From positions 171,501-235,500 of the forward strand of contig CAJQUW010001994.1 in NCBI GenBank assembly GCA_907163375.1: 64,000 nt of DNA. The letters run 5' to 3'. Shown here in pieces: positions 51,815 through 62,677 of the stretch. The notes under the pieces are model-generated. The model saw only the letters and a list, made by a program, of their open reading frames with translations. It did not search any database and was not told the origin of the DNA. The stretch's first letter is position 1, and every line of letters begins with the position of its first letter. A program made the translations under genes and the position numbers. This DNA comes from Prostheceraeus crozeri. Its lineage: Eukaryota; Platyhelminthes; Polycladida; Euryleptidae.

Positions 51815-52427
51815 CGTTCAGTAAACATAACTGCAAAAGTATACACCATTATTTACAACGGCTCTATCTCCATTATTTCTTCTACTTAGAGTAAAACTAC
51901 CGGATTAATCTATGTGATATTGCATTATTTCAGGCTACCGGTTCATTTATTTTCTTTGCTTTTGTTTACGCTATTAAGTATTGGCACTTCATTAATAAGA
52001 GTTGAGTTCCATAAATGAATTCACGTGTATACCTGACGATAAACTCAATTGAGTGAGGTATAACAATTGGCGACTTTGTCCAAGTTTATCCGATACGTGT
52101 TCAAGTTTCTACAGATCTTTACACAACTCAATTTCATTGATAAGAATAAATGTAATAAGATTGCAGGAAATTGAAAATGAACCTCTTAAGTATGAAAAAA
52201 CATTTTTTAGACACATAGTCTAGACAATGATGCCGATCGATCGTTAAAGTCATTAATGATTTTATAATATTGTACCTTTCCAAAAAATGATTTTTTAAAT
52301 TTTCTTTTCTGTAGAGCATTTGATATTCGTTTTCAAAATAATGAATTGTCATATATGTCCTTCGAGTTGATGTAGGCTATATGACACAAGTTACAGGCAA
52401 TACTTACCACGTCAGAACCAATCTACA
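51815..52427. other. intergenic, no feature seen
   Basis: AT-rich with no supported frame. It includes the region downstream of the kinesin-light-chain-like gene. Confidence 0.3.
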
Positions 52428-54056
52428 TTATGTTTTAGATAATGTTAAAATGTTGAATATACTTTTTTTCCTTCCTTTCCGTCTCTTATTGAATGGGAAT
52501 TCAATTTTAGGCTTATCAATTTCATTATCCGTCGAAAGACTTTTGGTTGGAATGCAGGATGATGACATCAGATCTCCAGCGCGTTGATTTGTCGATTCAA
52601 TTTGTGTGATGGATCTTTGACGAAGCTCTGTCGATGATCGATTATCGCCAAAACATGTTTTGTTTTGCGCCCAATTTAGCCAATTAGTAAGTATAGATGC
52701 TTGATTACTTTTGCTTGTCTTACGGTAGACATTTGCTAGTGTTTTCAACGTCATTTTTATTGCTGTTATATCAGACATGTTAAAATTATCACTAAGTCTT
52801 CGAATTGCTCTGTCAGGTCTGTCGAAATGTTCGTCTACAATCATGTGAATGCTTGGATCAATGCAAGCATTTGGTGAATATCCTCCTCTAATTCGAGTGT
52901 GGTGTGCATCTATTATGTTTTTCAATAAGTCCTCTGCTGCACTGTGGTTATGCTCCAGTAGATAACAAAGCGCTATACTATTTTGAGTTTTTAGAATACT
53001 GGATTCATCTAGATAACATTGCATGTTTTGAATTTCTAAGCATCGATGAAATAGTGCATGAGCTTCCGAATACTCACCAAGGTATGTCATAATCAAAGCG
53101 AGATTATGTGCTTGTTTAGCAACTTCTTCATGATATCTTCCAAATATTTTCTGTCGAATGTATAGCGCTCGCCGACAAAATTTTTCAGCTTCTTTAAAAT
53201 TCTCTAGCTTGCTTTCACATATTGCAAGATTGTTCAATGTATATGCAACTGGAATTGAACGATCCCCGTAGCAGCATTCTCGTATAAGTAATGATTTTTT
53301 CAAATAAACGACTGCCATATCTACTTGTTTCTGGCTACGATACACTGTAGTAAGTATATCGTATGCACCAGCAATGTCAGGGCTGTTTTCTCCATCGTGA
53401 TGAGCAATCATTGAATTAATGATTTGATTAATGAGACTAATGGCAACATCTGCGTGATCATTTTTCACATAATTCATTACGATTTGATAGATTGTTTTCA
53501 GTCTTGAACATAAAGGAACTTCTTGAATAAGATACTCATTTGCCACTGATTCTTTGAGACTTTGATTTTCTGGCAGACCAGACATAGTGGAGTCAATTTG
53601 CAATCTATTATCACCAATCTTCGTCTGGAACATGCATCGCAAATCATCTTTTTCATTAAGGGCTGAGGACATCGATTCATTTAATTTTTCATTCTTTTGC
53701 TCAAAATTGTTTTTTTCTTCAAGGAGCCAAATGTTTTCTTGAGTTAATCGCTTTATTTGAAGGTCGAGTCGCAAAAAATCAGACTCTAGCAATTCTATGT
53801 ATGCTGTGATCTCATTAAGAATATATGACTCTTCATGTCCAGTATTTACTTTTTCAATTAATCGTGTTAGCAGAGCTATTTTTTCTGACTCAGGTTCCTT
53901 AACTTTCTGTGATTGGATAGAATTCAATGTAAAACTTAAATCGCGATGCAAAACTTTCAATACCAGTTTAGATTTTTTTGACTTTTCCAAAACATCTGAC
54001 GTTGAACGTGACATACTATGATTGCTAGTGTACGAGTGATCAAGTGTGTAATTCAA
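52428..54056 (-). CDS. KLC: kinesin light chain-like protein, intronless, 542 aa
   Basis: Kinesin light chains bind cargo and regulate kinesin-1. The N-terminal part holds the heptad coiled coil that pairs with the heavy chain (~75-140; ITAYIELLESDFLRLDLQIK, RLTQENIWLLEEKN, matching KLC's RLxQENxWLRDEL). Residues ~180-385 form tetratricopeptide repeats with KLC wording: VPLCSRLKTIYQIVMNYV, LTTVYRSQKQVDMAVVYL, YTLNNLAICESKLENFKEAE, KFCRRALYIRQKIFGRYHEE. A further repeat is at ~435-465 (MTLKTLANVYRKTSKSNQAS). The C-terminal tail is basic. It is whole in one exon and strongly diverged from canonical KLC. This suggests an old retrocopy that stayed open, hence perhaps functional. Probable host gene. 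Confidence 0.8.
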   Translation of the reverse strand: MNYTLDHSYTSNHSMSRSTSDVLEKSKKSKLVLKVLHRDLSFTLNSIQSQKVKEPESEKIALLTRLIEKVNTGHEESYILNEITAYIELLESDFLRLDLQIKRLTQENIWLLEEKNNFEQKNEKLNESMSSALNEKDDLRCMFQTKIGDNRLQIDSTMSGLPENQSLKESVANEYLIQEVPLCSRLKTIYQIVMNYVKNDHADVAISLINQIINSMIAHHDGENSPDIAGAYDILTTVYRSQKQVDMAVVYLKKSLLIRECCYGDRSIPVAYTLNNLAICESKLENFKEAEKFCRRALYIRQKIFGRYHEEVAKQAHNLALIMTYLGEYSEAHALFHRCLEIQNMQCYLDESSILKTQNSIALCYLLEHNHSAAEDLLKNIIDAHHTRIRGGYSPNACIDPSIHMIVDEHFDRPDRAIRRLSDNFNMSDITAIKMTLKTLANVYRKTSKSNQASILTNWLNWAQNKTCFGDNRSSTELRQRSITQIESTNQRAGDLMSSSCIPTKSLSTDNEIDKPKIEFPFNKRRKGRKKSIFNILTLSKT

Positions 54057-54685
54057 TCCCGAAAATTCGGCTCATTCTTCACTGATTTTGATAGAAGTGA
54101 TAGCAATTTTCACAACTTGACAAATTGCGTTGTCTTGCACTGTCTATTTATCTACAATGCATGATTTTGTACGGCTTTCTATGTCCACAGGTTAATAATT
54201 TCCACGAAGCAGGCAATTATTTTCCTGCATGGAAAATATTAACCTGGTGTAGACTTCTATGAAAAAAGTCATGCATAGATAATGCATAGATTTCTTCGGT
54301 CACTATTTGTCATAATAATGTCATTAACGTCATAACAGAGAAGTGTATCTCTGTCGGTAATAAATAGAAATAGCCATGAATAAAGCATGACTTGAAGGTC
54401 ATTCATAAAAATCATGCATTTCTATTTTTTTAAAAGGAATAATATTATTATTTAATATATTATATTAAATATTATAATATCTATAATATTTAGAAAAACT
54501 AGAATTTACATAAAGCTATACAGACCATTTACACAATATACAAGAAATTGCAAGGACCTCACACCCAAAAAGGTTGCATATCATGGGAATTGCATTTATA
54601 AAAATCAGCTGAATAAAAGAATCATCAATAATTTTGAAATAAAATCAGTTAACTTGCATTTTGCAATAGTCGAAATCCAATGTCA
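54057..54685. other. AT-rich intergenic region with two hairpins
   Basis: 54188-54248 is an imperfect hairpin (caggttaataatttccac / inverse). 54362-54430 is another, with aaatagaaat and atttctattt ends. 54435-54490 is a low-complexity AT stretch. Possibly small inverted-repeat elements upstream of the KLC-like gene. Confidence 0.4.
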
Positions 54686-55310
54686 TCACTGGAGTCGACT
54701 CACGCATATTTTTGCGACGCTCCCCCTCCCCCGAAGAGAAATTACGCATGTACGGAGGATGTCAAATCTTAGCCTCAGTCGAATGAATCTTATCATCTGA
54801 GAATATCGTTCACCTTTCTTTGCACTGATCTTCGACGCCAATTCATTGCAAAAATTTATCGCTTCCCTTCCCATTCCTCCAGTACAACTAAAAATAAGAG
54901 GACAAAATGTCCGCTGTGCGTGCGTTATACTCCTTCTTCAACTGTTCGTGATGTTGATACATGCTAGGAATTTCTTTCTGTAAATTTGATTGGGACATGG
55001 GGTTTATCACTCTCAAATCAAAAAATGCCCTACTCATCGGCATTCAGAATTCTAGGCAACTTACATCAGCACGAGCACCATCCTGAACGTTAGATCCAGC
55101 TGGAAGCAATTCGCCTGTCACTGGGAGAAGGGAAGGTTCCTGTAGAACATCTTTACAGATCAATAATTCATGCTTTGTATCTCTCACTGCATTGTGCCTG
55201 ATGGCAACGAATCCTCCATTTTTACATGACATACAGTATGTTATCGAATAATTTGATCCACAAACACATTTTGTTGGTACATCCTTCAATTTCAGGTTAT
55301 ATCGAAGGCA
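54686..55310 (-). pseudogene. LINE relic, restriction-like-endonuclease-type C-terminal domain (copy 1)
   Basis: The minus strand reads a zinc-knuckle-like start (CVCGSNYSITYCMSCKNGG), then RHNAVRDTKHELL, EPSLLPVTGELLPAG, DGARADVS. Further on come QRTFCPLIFSCTGGMGREAI and an arginine-rich end. This order (Cys knuckle, RHN..RDT, DGARxDI, F.PL.FS..GG) is the C-terminal nuclease-like domain of some LINEs. It is broken by stops and shifts in the middle (~54880-55040). No reverse transcriptase is attached here. Confidence 0.5.
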
Positions 55311-55849
55311 AAGCGCGTCATCATAGCCCTAATTACTTATGATTTCTATATCTTCTGGAGGAATGATTCAATGTTGATATTGATCAATAGGTGTTCTATG
55401 AAGTCAGAAGGACAAGAAAATGTAGAAATCCGATGCCGCGAAGAAGACGAGGATTTTTTCGATTTTCCTGCCTGCTGGATTCATAGTAGGCCTACAGCAT
55501 ATCTTCTAAATATCGGAATAATAGCCATTGATGTAGGGCTTTAATTACAATTATCTGAGGGCATGTTGGCGCCTGAGGAGTTTGCAATTAAACCTCCAAT
55601 CAATGGGCATTATTGCTACTTTTTTTGAAGGAATAATAACTTTATTCATGCAACAAGTAAATCTGAAGTATGCATACATGTGGTAAGTAAATAATTAATT
55701 ATACAGCATTGAATACAGAAATCTCTAAAAGTTGCTCATTTAAAAATGTTCGTAATATTTAATAAAAGGAATCAAATTAAAGGAAATTTGATCAAGCGTA
55801 ACTACAAAAGTCCCTCTCCCTTTGAAACCGATGAATAACCCTTTGAATA
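55311..55849. other. intergenic, no feature seen
   Basis: No supported frame. Confidence 0.3.
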
Positions 55850-56253
55850 ACGATAATAATAATAATAATATGCGTTTATTTCCAGATAAATGAAAATCGT
55901 ACATTTCGAGTAGTAAATTCATAAAGTGATACAAAAGAGATTCATCAAGTAAGCAGTCATTAGGTAGAGGTCTCATGTAATACTCGCACGCGTAAATTGA
56001 TCATTGAGAATAGTTGCAATTTTAACACAAAAATAATTGAGTCTGTGAATAGTGGATACTCTTGGTAATAGGAAGCGCCCCGAAGTGGAGATTTCACACA
56101 GAAATTTATTCAAAATATGATTCTTATTAGAGGCTGTTCCATACAATTTAGTCGCCGAAATTTTTCTCCTTTCCTCAAGGGGTTGAAGACAGTCATTTGT
56201 ACAGTGTCGGCCACACAGAAGTCGATGAAATCTGCTTTGCAACATTTCAAGCC
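55850..56253 (-). pseudogene. LINE relic, C-terminal and 3' part
   Basis: The minus strand reads RLEMLQSRFHRLLCGRHC, then LQPLEERRKISATKLYGTAS and ILNKFLCEISTSGRFLL, the usual connection after LINE reverse transcriptase. It ends in an (ATT)n microsatellite (55851-55872). The other half lies beyond the mariner at 57550. Confidence 0.6.
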
Positions 56254-56255
56254 TA

Positions 56256-57547
56256 CGAGGGCGTTCAATAAGTTCGTAGAATGAAATGCTTAGAGATGAT
56301 TAATTAAGTTCTAATTTCGTGTGTTAGTTGATCTATGTTAATTATGTTCACAGTCATAACACTGTTCACTTTGCTTTGTCCGTTCAGCTATAAGAAGACT
56401 GTAAACTCATTGAATCAATGTAGAAAATGGAATCGTCACTGACTGAACACAGAGGCGTCATCAAATTCCTTGTCAAAGAAGGTTCTTCGGCCAAAGAAAT
56501 CACGGAACGGATGTCTAAGGTGTACCAGCAAGATGCTCCCAAATATTCCACGGTCGCCAAGTGGGCCGCAGAGTTTAAGCGAGGCCGTCAATCCTTGGAA
56601 GACGATCCAAGGTCGGGTCGACCATTGGAGGTGACGACACCGGAAGTCATCCGCCGTGTGGAGGACCTTGTGATGACTGATCGTCGTTTGAAAGTCAATG
56701 AAGTTGCAGTAGAAGTTGACATTTCAGAAGGGAGCATTTTTACGATTCTTCACGATCATCTTCATCTCTCCAAGGTTTCTGCCAGATGGGTGCCTCGAAA
56801 TCTTCAAGTGCAAGATCGACAGCAGCGGATGCAACTCAGCTCACAACTTCTGGAATTTTACAGGAGGGATCCAGAAGACTTCCACCTGCGACTGGTGACT
56901 GGAGATGAAACCTGGGTGCACCACTGGGACCCTGAGAGCAAGATCGCCTCAATGCAGTGGAAGCACAGTGACTCGCCACCTCCAAGGAAGTTTCGGACTC
57001 AGTCTTCCGCAGGCAAGTTGATGGCATCAGTCTTCTGGGAATCGAAGGGTCTTCTGCTTATCGATTACTTGCCCAGAAGGTCTACCATCACTGGTGCGTA
57101 CTACTCGGATCTGATGGTCAAGCTTCGTCAAGCAATCAAGGAGAAGAGGCGAGGATTGCTGACTCGTGGTGTGCTCCTCCTCCATGACAATGCGCCGGTG
57201 CACATGAGCCGCGTGGCACAAGCCACAATCAATCAAATGGGCTTCGAACAGTTGGCTCACCCAGCCTACAGTCCCGATCTGGCCCCAAGCGACTTTCACC
57301 TGTTTCGCGCCTTGAAGACCGACCTTCGGGGAAGGCGCTTTGGAGACGATGAGGAACTGAAATCCGCCGTGGATGAGTGGTTCAACCTCAAGCCACAAGA
57401 CTTCTTCCATGCTGGAATTGGGGCACTTGAGCACCGATGGTCTAAGTGCATTGAAGTTAGGGAGACTATATTGAAAAGTAGTGATAATTTTGTTTTTATG
57501 AAATATATATTTGTATGCAATTCTACGAATTTTTTGAACGCCCCTCG
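56256..57547 (+). mobile_element. mariner transposon, 1.29 kb, inserted in a LINE relic
   Basis: Terminal inverted repeats of about 28 bp (CGAGGGCGTTCAATAAGTTC.. at left; inverse of CGAGGGGCGTTCAAAAAATT.. at right) flanked by TA (56254-56255, 57548-57549). One transposase frame. LINE coding sequence resumes on both sides. Confidence 0.9.
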
Positions 57548-57581
57548 TACGTGCGTCTCTCTTGGAAAGTCCGATGAATAA
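56427..57581 (+). CDS. mariner transposase, 384-aa frame
   Basis: An N-terminal helix-turn-helix pair (EHRGVIKFLVKEGSSAKEIT; STVAKWAAEFKRGRQSLEDD, with the RSGRP AT-hook-like linker at ~62-66) binds the terminal repeats. The catalytic triad is D160 (VTGDETWVHHWDPESK), D254 (LLLHDNAPVH) and D289 (YSPDLAPSDFHLF); D254 and D289 are separated by 34 residues, the mariner D34D signature. No internal stops or shifts. The frame has no stop before the right terminal repeat: it reads through it (NSTNFLNAPRT) and ends in flanking DNA, so the last ~12 residues are not element sequence. It may be active or recently so. Confidence 0.9.
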   Translation: MESSLTEHRGVIKFLVKEGSSAKEITERMSKVYQQDAPKYSTVAKWAAEFKRGRQSLEDDPRSGRPLEVTTPEVIRRVEDLVMTDRRLKVNEVAVEVDISEGSIFTILHDHLHLSKVSARWVPRNLQVQDRQQRMQLSSQLLEFYRRDPEDFHLRLVTGDETWVHHWDPESKIASMQWKHSDSPPPRKFRTQSSAGKLMASVFWESKGLLLIDYLPRRSTITGAYYSDLMVKLRQAIKEKRRGLLTRGVLLLHDNAPVHMSRVAQATINQMGFEQLAHPAYSPDLAPSDFHLFRALKTDLRGRRFGDDEELKSAVDEWFNLKPQDFFHAGIGALEHRWSKCIEVRETILKSSDNFVFMKYIFVCNSTNFLNAPRTCVSLGKSDE

Positions 57582-57935
57582 AGAAGATGCGTATTCAATA
57601 ATTGATCGTATAATGCCGCAGTAGGCCAACTTCAGCTGAGAATTTACTAAATGCGGTCGAAGCAACTCTTGTTGAAGGTGACTTCTAGAATTGTCAGCGT
57701 CTCAACAAAAGTTACATCCTTTAAAAATGTCGGGTGACAGTCTTTAGATGTCGGACTGACCAGCGACTTACACTTATTCAAAATTAGCGGGAGTCCACAT
57801 CAATGTGACCATTCTAGGACTGAGTTGTGGTTGTCGTTGATGTGCGGGTTTGTTGTTTTGTAAAGTAATGCACTGATTGTAATATCGTCTGCGTACATAA
57901 CAATCTGACAAGCAGGCATTCGCTACCACACTTGA
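57550..57935 (-). pseudogene. LINE relic, reverse transcriptase part
   Basis: The minus strand reads QIVMYADDITISALLYK (the YADD catalytic box), a LILNKCKSLV stretch, then LKLAYCGIIRSIIEYASSLF and IGLSKRDA, after which the mariner interrupts. It continues at 56253. Frameshifts occur near 57660-57690. Confidence 0.65.
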
Positions 57936-57999
57936 TAACCACACTTTTAATTTTGGCAAAGCAAAGTTTCGTTCTTAGGTGATTCACAACATCTCAGTA

Positions 58000-58500
58000 C
58001 TTTTCATTTTTCTTTTCAGATATTAAAGATGCAATTCTTTTGTGAAGTGCATTTGCCAAAGGACCTGTTCCTCCACTAGTGGAAAAAACGTGAGGCGTGA
58101 ATATCCCTTTCTCTACTTTCAAAATTCTTTCTTCATACTGCCGCTTATTTCTGTATAATGTTGTGCAAGCGTATCATGCATAAGATGAGAAAGGATTTTC
58201 GTGTTCTTACATCAAAGAAATGACGTTCCATTCTCCCCCCCACACCTCTTGCAGAAATATCTAGTCTCGCCTGGAAATATGTAATCTAACCACGACTTTA
58301 TGAAGTCATCTGATTCAATTGGTAGCAATTTAGGCTCAATGCGAACATCTTTACATGCCTCATTCAAAAACAGACTCTCTGTGTCACGAAAAATGTTTTG
58401 TCGAAGATTGACAAAACCACCAATTTTGCAATTAAGATTGTGATTAAATCATTCCTCTCACTACAAACACAACTCGTCGAAAGGTCCGTAACCGGCCAGT
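58000..58500 (-). pseudogene. LINE relic, restriction-like-endonuclease-type domain (copy 2)
   Basis: The minus strand reads GGFVNLRQNIFRDTESLFLN, EACKDVRIEPKLLPIESDDF, FFDVR and further blocks in shifted frames, matching the domain order of the 54686-55310 relic. Heavily broken. Confidence 0.45.
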
Positions 58501-58821
58501 TGTAGCGCGATTTGGTCGCATCTTGGAATTCTCTTTTATTTAGAGAATATACCAGTTTTTTTATTGGTATTGATGTTAACCGTGAGCTTTCTCTTTCACA
58601 AAAGCCAATGCCTTCTTCATCTCATCACTAGAAAGATCCATGATAGTCAGGTATTCTTCATCGAAAAAAGCTTTTTTTCTCCTTTCATATTCGCGATGCT
58701 GCAGGCTTTTATTGCCGTTCTGTCAAGTAGATTCAGATTGCTTTCTTGGTCATAAATTACATTTGTCAAGCATTCTGTAATCTTTACTGATGCCTCATAC
58801 TCGCGTTTTGAAGTTACATTT
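58501..58821. other. intergenic, no feature seen
   Basis: No supported frame. Confidence 0.3.
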
Positions 58822-59560
58822 TTTATTTATTTATTTTTATTTTAACAACCCCTTTCTCCCATATAAATGGAGTAGGAGGGATTCATACAAACAAGATAAA
58901 AAGGAGACAGTTCATATACATCATAAAATTCATGAAAACACAAACTAGCTACAGTCCACAAACCATCAGGGTAACACCACATGAAACGATATGAGGAAAC
59001 ACAGTCAAGTGAAATGTCGGCCGCTCCATACTTCAACCACTTTGTGCACAGTTCTCCGCCATACGACTCTGTCTTCTGCGTCGCTTCTCCAACTTCTCCA
59101 ATCTTCCTCCGCTTTCTGGAAATCTCTTTTGACAAAGTCACTCCAACAAATTCTCGGTCTTCCTCTTCTTCGCACACTCATTTCTTGCTCCATTCGCCTG
59201 GGTAGCCTCTGCTCATTCATTCTTGCCACATGTCCGGCCCAAGATAGTCTCTTTCCCACAATCTTCTGAGTCATCGTTCGTTTCAGTCCGACGTCGAGTC
59301 TCATTTCTGCAAGTTTTCTTCTGTCAACCAACTTCACTTCACACAACCTCCTCAGCTAATTGTTGATTGCTGATCTTTGGTGAGCGCCATTGTTTCCAGA
59401 CCATAAGTGACTGCTGGAATTACACACACCTCCAGCACTTTCCGTCTGATATCTTTGCTGATCCTTCTGTCTCCCAACACTCCTGCCACTTTCTGATAGG
59501 CTCCGACCCCTGCTCTAATTCTCCTATTCACTTCCATTTATACATAAGGATCAGAAATTC
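58822..59560 (-). pseudogene. RTE-like LINE relic, C-terminal part and 3' tail
   Basis: The minus strand reads YGLETMALTKDQQSTIS, then DVGLKRTMTQKIVGKRLSWA, GHVARMNEQRLPRRMEQEMS, RRRGRPRICWSDFVKRDFQK and DWRSWRSDAEDRVVWRR: the C-terminal signature of RTE-type LINEs (YGxETW, GHVxRM, RGRPRxxW, RxxWR). It ends in an A-rich tail (inverse of ttttttatttatttattttt, ~58818-58840). One frameshift near 59345 splits it. Confidence 0.7.
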
Positions 59561-60028
59561 CTATACATCCATACCTGCATGGTAACGCCAAAATTCTTCT
59601 CTCAATGTCCGATACCTACCGTCCAGTGATAGAATGGGATGATTTTCTGACGTAAAACTTCTTCCAACCTCTGAAAGGTATCACTACTGTTACCAACTGT
59701 TCGCTGCACAAAGGTCCACCTGTAACAAACACCTTTTGTGTATGCTGATAAAGAAGCTTGTGAATCCTCTGACGCTACATCAATAAGTTATTCAATGTCT
59801 TCTATCCATTTTTTCGAAAATCTTCGAATCAACATAAGAGGATTTGAATTCATCACTTCCTACCACTACACCAAGGTGATTTTCTCCTTCCTTTGTAATC
59901 GTCTTATTGGATGTTTCAAAACAGTGATTTTGCCTTTGTAAAAATTTTGCTTTCTCATCACATGGGTAATGAAAATGACATTAAAGCCCAGTATTGTTTA
60001 TGACGAAGATCATGTGTAGTAATTCGGT
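59561..60028. other. intergenic, no feature seen
   Basis: No supported frame. Confidence 0.3.
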
Positions 60029-60656
60029 ATGGAAGACCGACGTCATTATCGATGGAAAGAAGTCAATAAATATGTATACCTTGGCCAGATGCAGACTAAA
60101 GATCACAACCAGTTGATAGAATTGCGGCGAAGGATCACTCTTGGGTGCAATGTCTTCCGGAAGCTTGGCGATATCATGCCGGACAAGAAAGTTCCCATGA
60201 AATTAAAGAGAAAGGCGTTCAACGAATGTATTCTTCCTGCTATGACATATGGCAGCGAAACATGGTCGCTAAATGATACACAGTTGGTGAAGCTCGTCAG
60301 AACTCAACGGAAAATGGAGCGTATAATGATGGGTATTGCACTTCGTGACAGGAAGAGAGCCAGTTGGATCCGTCAGCAGACAGGGGTCACGGACATCATC
60401 CAGTGTATTCGGGAGAGCAAACATCGATGGGCAGGACATGTGGCGCGACGAAATGACAACCGATGAACAACACGGTTACAGAATGGACTCCGCACAAGTA
60501 CAAAAGATCACGTGGACGATCAAAAAATCAAGATGGCGCGACGATTTGGAACGCAACATCGGACGCACATGGAGCCGGATGGCTAAAGACAAAGTTTTGT
60601 GGACGCTCGAGTCGGGCAAAATTTTCATAGATATTAAGAGGCAAAAATGTGTTTAG
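60029..60656 (+). pseudogene. RTE-like LINE relic, C-terminal part
   Basis: Reads VNKYVYLGQMQTKDHNQLIE, ECILPAMTYGSETWSLNDTQ, RTQRKMERIMMGIALRDRKR, KHRWAGHVARRNDNR, then in another frame SRWRDDLERNIGRTWSRMAK. Same C-terminal pattern as RTE/I-type LINEs but a different family from the 58822-59560 relic. Frame changes near 60465 make it non-functional. Confidence 0.7.
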
Positions 60657-62095
60657 GCCTATACTTAGGCTAACAAAAGCAATAAAGAGAATAAGAAAAT
60701 AAGGAACATAGCGACACACATCGTTGATCGAGTGATAGGGTTATCCATTGTTAAGTATATATAATTGTGGACATTCGACATACATTATACAAATTCAAAA
60801 AAATTCCATGCATGCAATCATTTGTTTTTGCAATTAATTTTTTAAAACCCTTTGTTTAAGCATTGTATTTGTTTTGCCTTGTAGGCATGTTATGCAATAG
60901 TTATTAAGCAAGTGTGCTACTATTCTGAATACCTGGCACGGATTACTAGTAGAGCGCATGTGTTTAGTACCGTCTGTTTCACTTTACTCTTACTTACTCC
61001 TCGTTTATTGTCTCTTCTTCCCCAGGTTTTAGGGTTGAGAGTCACCAGGAGGATCCACTGCTTCGAATAGTAACACATGAGATGACTGATGAATCACTTT
61101 AGTCAACAGCGTGCTAAGGCAATGACTCCGCTACAGGAATTTCTACAGACAGATGAACCGGATAATGTAATAACTTATTTACAATAGCGATATCTACATG
61201 GACCACTCATGTGTCTGAGGCCTTCCGGGTATAATACTAAGAGGTTTTTGATATTGGGTACGTTTTTTTAAATATGAAGGGGTCCTACTGATGGATGTCC
61301 GCCAATGAAAGCATGTAAGAAAGGTGGCATACAAAAGTCAACGGAAAAGGGAATGGACGAATTACTACCCTTTTTCTCATGAAATCTGCAAGACGTATCA
61401 CATTCAGTACGTCACCAAACTTATCCCTTTAAAAGTCGAAGTGACAATTCGCTTGACTTCGAGAAATTTATTATAGTACAGTACTATAACAGCATTATGA
61501 TGTGACCTACTATGATTTTCAATGAGAGTTGAATTCAAGGACTGACGGCGACGCAATTAACTAACAGATATATGAAGTCGAAGATGTATGTAGGCGAATG
61601 CCAGTGGCAAAGTGGTTCTTTCTGAGGTCTAGTCAGTTAGTCATGTGGTCCAGTGAAAATAAGAAGGTACAGAAATTAAGTACATAACATTTGGATTCAC
61701 AAGTTGAGCAGCCTCGCCTGGCAATTCGGGAATTCAGGCTAGCCGTGGAGAGAATCCTGCATTGGTCTGGCCTGTCTAAGTGTCTCTGAAATTCACCATG
61801 GAGATAAAATGAGAGAAACTCACACACTCACTCAATCCATTTCCACGTGACACGGTGTACTCACGGAGCAGTTAGTCGTCTCCTTTTGATGTGATTAGAC
61901 GTCGTTAAATGTGACCGAAATTACAGAGCATTTCATTGCAACTTCAACAATGTGGCCGTGATCAGGCTGTGACCAAAACATAATGCTGAATAAAAACACT
62001 AAAGTAGTAAGTCATTAAAAAAATTCATTGTAATCGAAACAAGAAAGCTATGCAAACATGCTATATTTTTTACGCATGTTTGCCATCTCGATTCG
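60657..62095. other. intergenic, no gene seen
   Basis: No supported frame over ~1.4 kb. Short frames here show no domain. Confidence 0.3.
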
Positions 62096-62215
62096 AATTC
62101 TCATCGTCGCTCAAGTATTCGTCGAATCGTTCGAGTACTCGAGCAGTCAAACTCGAAATTCGAGTCGAGTCGAGTACTCGACTCGATATTTTCGAGTACT
62201 CGCAGGGCCTTACGC
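62096..62215. repeat. TCGAG/CTCGA-rich palindromic low-complexity repeat
   Basis: Repeated TCGAGTACTCGA-type palindromes and gagtcgagtcgag runs; followed by a (gat)n microsatellite at ~62257-62271. Open frames through it are artefacts. Confidence 0.7.
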
Positions 62216-62305
62216 TGAAGAGAGAGGGGTTCCTCCTAAGGGAGAGCGAAATACCGTGATGATGATGATGATTGTTTATTAAGTCTATGTCTTTGGATAC
62301 TTACT

Positions 62306-62677
62306 TTACTTTATTCGGCATATTAATTGCTGAACTTCGGCCGACCTATTGGAGATTGCACGCCACAGTCTTCGATTACGCGTTGCACCATTCAACTCGT
62401 GCATGTTGAGTCCGGTCAATTTCATGATGTTGTTGACATGCTGAGTCCTGGGCCTTCCTCTAAGCCGGTTGTCCTCCATGCTGCCCTGTAGGACAGCTTT
62501 CGTTAAATGACATCCTCCCTCCCTGCATTGATACCCGTAGAAGGAGAGTTTCTTTTTCCGAATGTACCGGAGCAGAATAGGGGAGTAGTAATCCCATCCC
62601 AAATTCAAGCGCAAAATGTGCAACGATGAGTCATCAGGCTGACTCAGCCCCCCTCTGGAAGGAAGGGAGAGCGTCAA
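62306..62677 (-). pseudogene. LINE relic, extreme C-terminus
   Basis: Reads YIRKKKLSFYGYQCREGGCH, LQGSMEDNRLRGRPRTQHVN and ATRNRRLWRAISNRSAEVQQ: GH/RGRP/RxxWR C-terminal pattern of LINE ORF2. Only this end remains. Confidence 0.6.

Noticed and set aside
52904-54021. Plus-strand frames opposite the kinesin-light-chain-like gene
   Set aside because: Antisense shadows without domain evidence.
57027-57665. 212-residue minus-strand frame
   Set aside because: Mostly the antisense of the mariner transposase. Only its first part, beyond the mariner, is true LINE sequence and is listed as such.
60657-62095. Search for tRNA or other RNA genes
   Set aside because: No cloverleaf with the usual B-box wording could be recognised by eye here or elsewhere; a covariance search would be needed.
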